Shown here in pieces: positions 9,094 through 13,067 of a stretch of 13,067 nucleotides of DNA. The DNA is from Tetmemena sp. SeJ-2015 (lineage: Eukaryota; Ciliophora; Spirotrichea; Sporadotrichida; Oxytrichidae). Location of the stretch: NCBI GenBank assembly GCA_027382625.1, contig JAJKFJ010011330.1, positions 1-13,067 on the forward strand. Direction: 5' to 3'. The number at the start of each line of letters is the position of its first letter. Position 1 is the stretch's first letter. The translations under genes and the position numbers were made by a program. Below the pieces are notes generated by a model, which did no database searches, was not told where the DNA came from, and saw only the letters and a program-made list of their open reading frames with translations.

Positions 9094-12000
9094 CAAAAGA
9101 AATTACATGGCTTTGATATTTCTGAAACTAGAAAGATGAAAAATTGAAAAAATGACGAAAAATCTTAAATTATCTTTGTTTTCTCATTTTAATACAGTCT
9201 TTAAATTCTATTGTTAAGATCTTCATTCTTTGTAATGATTCCTTGATGAAGTTTGCTAGTCATCTTTAAATGATTTTGGAATCTCTCTTTATATTCTCTA
9301 GCTTGCTAGTCTATCAGTGAAATCAACCCGATGGATTTAATTTCTCCAACTATTTCTTTTTATTGGTTTGAATCTCCTTCTTTTTGTCTCACTTCAGTGA
9401 ATTTTACCCTATCTCTTACTTAAGGAGTTGCCAATTCTGAGATTCTGGACATTGAATTATGTAGAATAGTCTAGGACTTATTTTGAGCAGTGCTACTCGG
9501 GAGAGTATTCCCTTAATTTGAAGATCCGTTCTCGCCTTTTAGAAATTAAGCTTCTATGAATAGACTTGCCCTGGTTCGCTCTTTCTAATTGATCTAGGAA
9601 GAGAGTCCCTTCTCATTTCTAAATAGCTACCCTTCAATTGGTTAACTAGATTCAGAATTTGCGGTAATATTCTAGTTTCTTTAGGATTATTGAGTAAGAC
9701 TATGACTTTAATTTTTAACATAAAATTTGCTATTCTTAGTTTACTAAAGGCTATGGCTTGAAGTAACTGAGGAAGAGTCTTAGCTATTGCTTTTAGATTA
9801 TTGTTTCCCAGAGGTTGATTAAAAATTCTTCAAAGTTTATTAGGACTGACTCTGCCTAATTGCTACTTTGAAATTCTTGGAACTCTTTTAAACAGCTCTG
9901 TTATGTAAGTAAAAAAAGTAAAAAAGAGGGAACATTTCTTATGAAATTCCTAGTAAGAAAAATATTAAAATTGGAGAGCAGGAATAAATGGGAGATTCTT
10001 ATACCTTAAAATTCTATATCTACTTACTTCACTCGAGTTCTCATTTATCAAATACAACCGACAACTATACATTAATTAATTTTTTCATTCTATGCGTTAA
10101 GTTTCTTTATATTTTCAAATCTTCTAAAGCGCTCCCTATTCTCTGTGAGGATTCTTATTTGATATTCATCTGTCAATTAAATCGCCTGTGGTTAAAAACT
10201 TGTTCTTTTCCTCTAGATCTGAAGCTTTTTATTTTAAAGAAACCCTTATTGAAAATCAAATAAATATACTGCATATTTAATAAATTGTAGAAGAAGATTT
10301 TAGAATTTTGTTAATGTTGAGCTGTTTATAGCGGAAATGTGATTAAAATTTTTCTCAAGTGATACGAAATTAGGCGCAGATTATTAGTGACCTTTTCTAA
10401 ATTATAACATGAAAAATAAATAGGATGAATATTTTCCACTGCTGATTTGATTATCTCTGTTAAAATAATTTGACTATGACAGGAGTCCAAGTCCTTTTGT
10501 TTGATGATTTTAATTTTAGAGCATCATTTTAAGATTCTAGTGAGCTGCATTATTATTCTATTTATCATGCACCTAGTTGAAGTTTATGAATTGGGGAATT
10601 ATTTCAATTGCAAAGTCTATGGCTATCTGATAAACTGGCTCTACTATTTTGTAAATACGCAAGTGGTCAACAGTCATCTACTTACTCTCCGTGGTCATTA
10701 TTACTGTATAATTGCGCTTGTTCAAATCTGAAGGGGACATAGACTGATCCTTTAAAAAGGTTGTCAGGCTATTAGAGCTATCAAAAGTAAAAAAAATGTT
10801 CATAAAACAAAATAAATTAAAGTGACTAGCGAAAAGCAAAGCTTAATAGGAACTTTCAAAAGCTTTACATAGTTTGAAAATTAGAGTGGTAGAGTTTAGT
10901 TCTTTCCCTGCTGGAAAAATTTCTAAGAACTTGAAGACAATTGAGATTGAACTCTTTTATTTAAAGAGAAAAGATTTCATTAAAGAATAAAGGAAATACA
11001 ATATATTCATATGAATATAAATTCCTTGAGGAGTCGAAGGTTTCTATTAGCCATTCATCTTTAAAAAATCTTCAAAATTTTTGAGAAGCATATTGAACTC
11101 TTTAATATAGCTAATAAATTATTAGAAAGTCAAAATAAAATAAAGATGAATAAAAACTTGAGGAAATAATCTAAAAATGAAGGGTCTTTAATTAAATTAA
11201 ATTGAGATACATTCTTTACATCTTGGAGATCTTACTTTAGGGAATTCTAATAAGAGAGCTATAAGCGATGTGAATCTCTTTGCTAAAATCCAATAAGGTT
11301 TGAAGTGCTTCAGATTAAGGAAATAATATGATATATAAGCAGATGATATGTTGTAATATTCCTTTACATTAAATTTTTCATCTATAATATGACCTTAATC
11401 AAATTCATTTGTTTTTCCAGTCGATTATTCTCTATTATTTTTTGGTTGGTCATTAGATTTGAGATTACTCCTGTATGATTTTTAACTATTTAATCTCTGG
11501 GTTCTGAAAGGTTGAAATGATTAAGATGGAGCGACTAAATCTATAACTTTCAATCCATGATCCTCTCTTTATTAATCTTTTTGATAGTCTTAATTCATAA
11601 CTGGCAAATAAAGAGATATATAATCTAGTTTTATTCTATTTAAGAGTTTGATGCCCCATGATTTCTTGATTACTTAACTCCTAAATTTCAATTTTGAGAG
11701 CAAGCTTTCCCATCTCTTGTTGCAAATTAAGGTTTGGGAGATACTTAGGAAGTACAATTTTAAGAGTTTAAAATTTAATTTTCACCGCTAAATCTTTCTA
11801 TAATTATTGAGTAGAAACATCTCCTTCTTCTTAATTCTCAATAGACACTTTCTGTGAGTTTAATTCAGTAAAGAAATGATTTTACTTCAAATGAGATATG
11901 CTCTTGCTTTTCATTTCTTTATTCTCAGAAATTTAACCAGTATTAATCCCCAGGTTTTAATTTGGCTTTAAGTTTATTCCTCCTGAGTAATACTCATTAT

Positions 12001-12613
12001 TTATCATTAAGCTTTATTAAGCAGTTTCATCAATTGTTTTATCTTCCAGGTTGATGAGCTTTCCTTATGATTGAGAGCTAATTATTTAAAGATTGCGTCT
12101 TGGCTTTTTAACTTAGAGAGGGATATTTATTACCTTCTATTTTTTCTATCTTGAATTACCTTCAGCTGAGTGTGCAGCCAAGTATTGATTAAGTTAAGTA
12201 TTAAGACTCTTTTCCTTCTGAAATTACTTATTGCTTGTTTCTCCATTCAAAGGAGCAAAGGTGACTTGTTAGGGCTCCTGTATATTAAATTGAAGATTCA
12301 GCTATTTCTGTGAAACTGATCTCTGCTACTTATTTACTTGATAGCTAGCAGTTAATTTGGTGTTATTGTGAGAATCAAAAAGGGGATCGAAGTTAGATTA
12401 TAGCTACTTATAGTATTGAAGTCGAGAGTCCATCACAGCAGAGGTTGAAGTTTCAAATTGAGAGGCTGAGCTAGTGGTAGGGAGCGGAATCAGTTGATTA
12501 GTAGAGTAGGCACGATTTGGAAAATTAGTAGTCACTATAGTCGCTGCTGTTTAAGGTAAAGCGAGATACAAGGTCTATGATGAGGGAAGTTAAGCATTTT
12601 AATCTTATCGCAT
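9094..12613 (-). CDS. Gene D: large Gln/Ser/Asn-rich protein with helical middle and helical C-terminus, unknown function
   Basis: The start ATG at 12613 opens a 387-codon TGA-free frame to 11452 (MRQDQNAQLPSSQTLYLALP...), low in complexity with Thr/Ser/Gln runs. A second frame is TGA-free from 11781 to 10051 (577 codons). A candidate 40-nt intron (11755-11716, GTACTT...AACAAG) joins them in phase. The middle (about 11400-10500) is rich in Leu, Phe, Ile and Lys, such as WILAKRFTSLIALLLEF and VYQIAIDFAIEIIPQF, and looks helical rather than clearly membrane-spanning. Near 10110-10060 it reads ENRERFRRFENIKKLNAQNE. An intron-like stretch (about 10050-9890) with a GTAAGT donor and a T-rich tract before ACATAACAG follows. 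The last exon is open from about 9890 to the TGA at 9096-9094: Gln/Ser-rich (LKNFQSTSGKQQSKSNSQ), then a charged helix (QQAREYKERFQNHLKM). The phase at the 10050-9890 joint is unresolved. No family recognised; existence is well supported by the long open frames, function is not. Confidence 0.7.
11716..11755 (-). other. Candidate 40-nt intron joining the two long frames of gene D
   Basis: It starts GTACTT and ends GCAACAAG on the minus strand. Both flanking codons are intact, and the length shifts frame exactly from the first long open frame to the second. Both frames are open across 11784-11450, so other joints inside that overlap are possible. Confidence 0.35.
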
Positions 12614-12729
12614 TTTATTAATTATTGCAATCTCTTATTTCTGTTTCCATATCAAAACTCTTATTCTATAAAGAGAGAAATAGAGTTATAAGATTAATCA
12701 ATTTTAATTTATTAAAGACAATCATTCCG
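12614..12729. promoter_or_regulatory. Divergent intergenic region between genes D and E
   Basis: A 116-bp AT-rich interval separates the ATG of D (minus, 12613) from the ATG of E (plus, 12730), so it must serve both 5' ends. AT-rich tracts are present, including AATTTTAATTTATTAAAG near 12701-12718. I see no clear TATA box or initiator and infer a bidirectional promoter from gene arrangement only. Confidence 0.45.
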
Positions 12730-13067
12730 ATGGCATTAGCTTTGGCAGATCATCATAATCACAAACATCATCAGCATCATCTTCAACTGATGTTCAACAA
12801 ACTAAATTCTATACTAGAATCCTCCATTTCAGGAGATCAAGATCTTAACAAGGTAAGATTTAGCAGTTCTTCTAATCAATTCAAGACCTGTAAATAATTG
12901 ATAACTTATGACTTAATTCTTTTGAAGCTAATTTTAATTTATACAATAGAAAGTGAATGAGGAAATTTACAAGGTAAATTCAAGCTTAGTTGGAGACATC
13001 GTTCACGGTAGACTATATATAAATGAGGTAATTATCGTGGTCGTTCTTCGTATAAATTATGAAATGA
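12730..13067 (+). CDS. Gene E: His-rich N-terminal fragment, multi-exon, 3' end outside window
   Basis: The ATG at 12730 opens a 41-codon first exon to 12852 reading MALALADHHNHKHHQHHLQL, then FNKLNSILESSISGDQD. The exon ends at a canonical AAG|GTAAGA donor. A 97-nt AT-rich intron ending ACAATAG (12853-12949) joins in phase to KVNEEIYKVNSSLVGDIVHG followed by RLYINE. A second GTAATT donor-like site lies at about 13027; the frame also stays open to the window end. An upstream in-frame extension to 12625 exists but starts in AT-rich sequence overlapping the presumed promoter, so 12730 is preferred. His clusters often bind divalent metals or are just low complexity. Family not recognised. Confidence 0.55.
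12853..12949 (+). other. 97-nt intron in gene E
   Basis: It begins GTAAGA, is strongly AT-rich, has a T-rich stretch near its end and finishes ACAATAG. The flanking codons AAG and AAA are intact and in one frame. It is longer than the other introns inferred here; a shorter acceptor near 12926 (TTGAAG) cannot be excluded. Confidence 0.5.

Noticed and set aside
9988..10731. Plus-strand frames of 76-91 codons
   Set aside because: They lie opposite the 577-codon minus-strand frame of gene D and are shadows of it.
1..13067. Telomeric repeats, CRISPR arrays, rRNA genes or a bacterial gene cluster
   Set aside because: No C4A4/T4G4 arrays, spaced repeats or recognisable rRNA segments were seen, and gene structure is eukaryotic with short introns.

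Overview
The window looks like ciliate nuclear DNA. It is AT-rich, and the coding frames only become long when TAA and TAG are read as glutamine and TGA is the sole stop. The clearest case is a minus-strand frame with no TGA from about 11781 to 10051 (577 codons) that contains many TAA/TAG codons. Under the standard code almost every gene here is invisible and only shadow fragments appear. No C4A4-type telomere is present. Short spliceosomal-type introns, about 22-40 nt with GT donors and AG acceptors, are needed to join the frames. I cannot assign a genus; an oligohymenophorean or spirotrich (hypotrich) ciliate fits the code.

Layout, right to left on the minus strand: (1) gene D, 12613 to about 9094, a large Gln/Ser/Asn-rich protein with a helical middle and a helical/coiled C-terminus; (2) gene C, 8887 to about 6310, a low-complexity acidic and Gln-rich protein with a possible Cys cluster; (3) gene C-prime, 6230 to about 3620, with an Asn/Gln/NPF-rich N-terminus, a hydrophobic helical part and a coiled-coil C-terminus; (4) gene B, about 3533 to beyond position 1, apparently a multi-pass (about seven-helix) membrane protein with a very long Ser/Gln/Asn-rich tail. 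One plus-strand gene, E, starts at 12730 with a His-rich N-terminus and leaves the window. It is divergent from D across a 116-bp intergenic stretch. Spacers between genes are short (79-206 bp), so the locus is compact.

The most notable object is a GC-rich, hairpin-packed segment of 522 bp (5118-5639) inside gene C-prime. It is bounded by a perfect 13-bp direct repeat (5105-5117 and 5640-5652). Deleting one repeat copy plus the segment (535 bp, not a multiple of three) joins two open coding stretches in one frame. It could be a retroposon-like insertion with a target-site duplication, or a germline-limited element removed during macronuclear development. Its minus-strand 3' end carries a tandem 10-bp tail next to the repeat, which favours a SINE-like origin.

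Exon joints are only partly resolved. With a single stop codon, spurious open frames of 50-100 codons are common and several stretches are open in two frames, so outer gene limits and named blocks are more reliable than individual junctions. No gene could be given a confident family name or symbol, and I see no functional pathway linking these genes.
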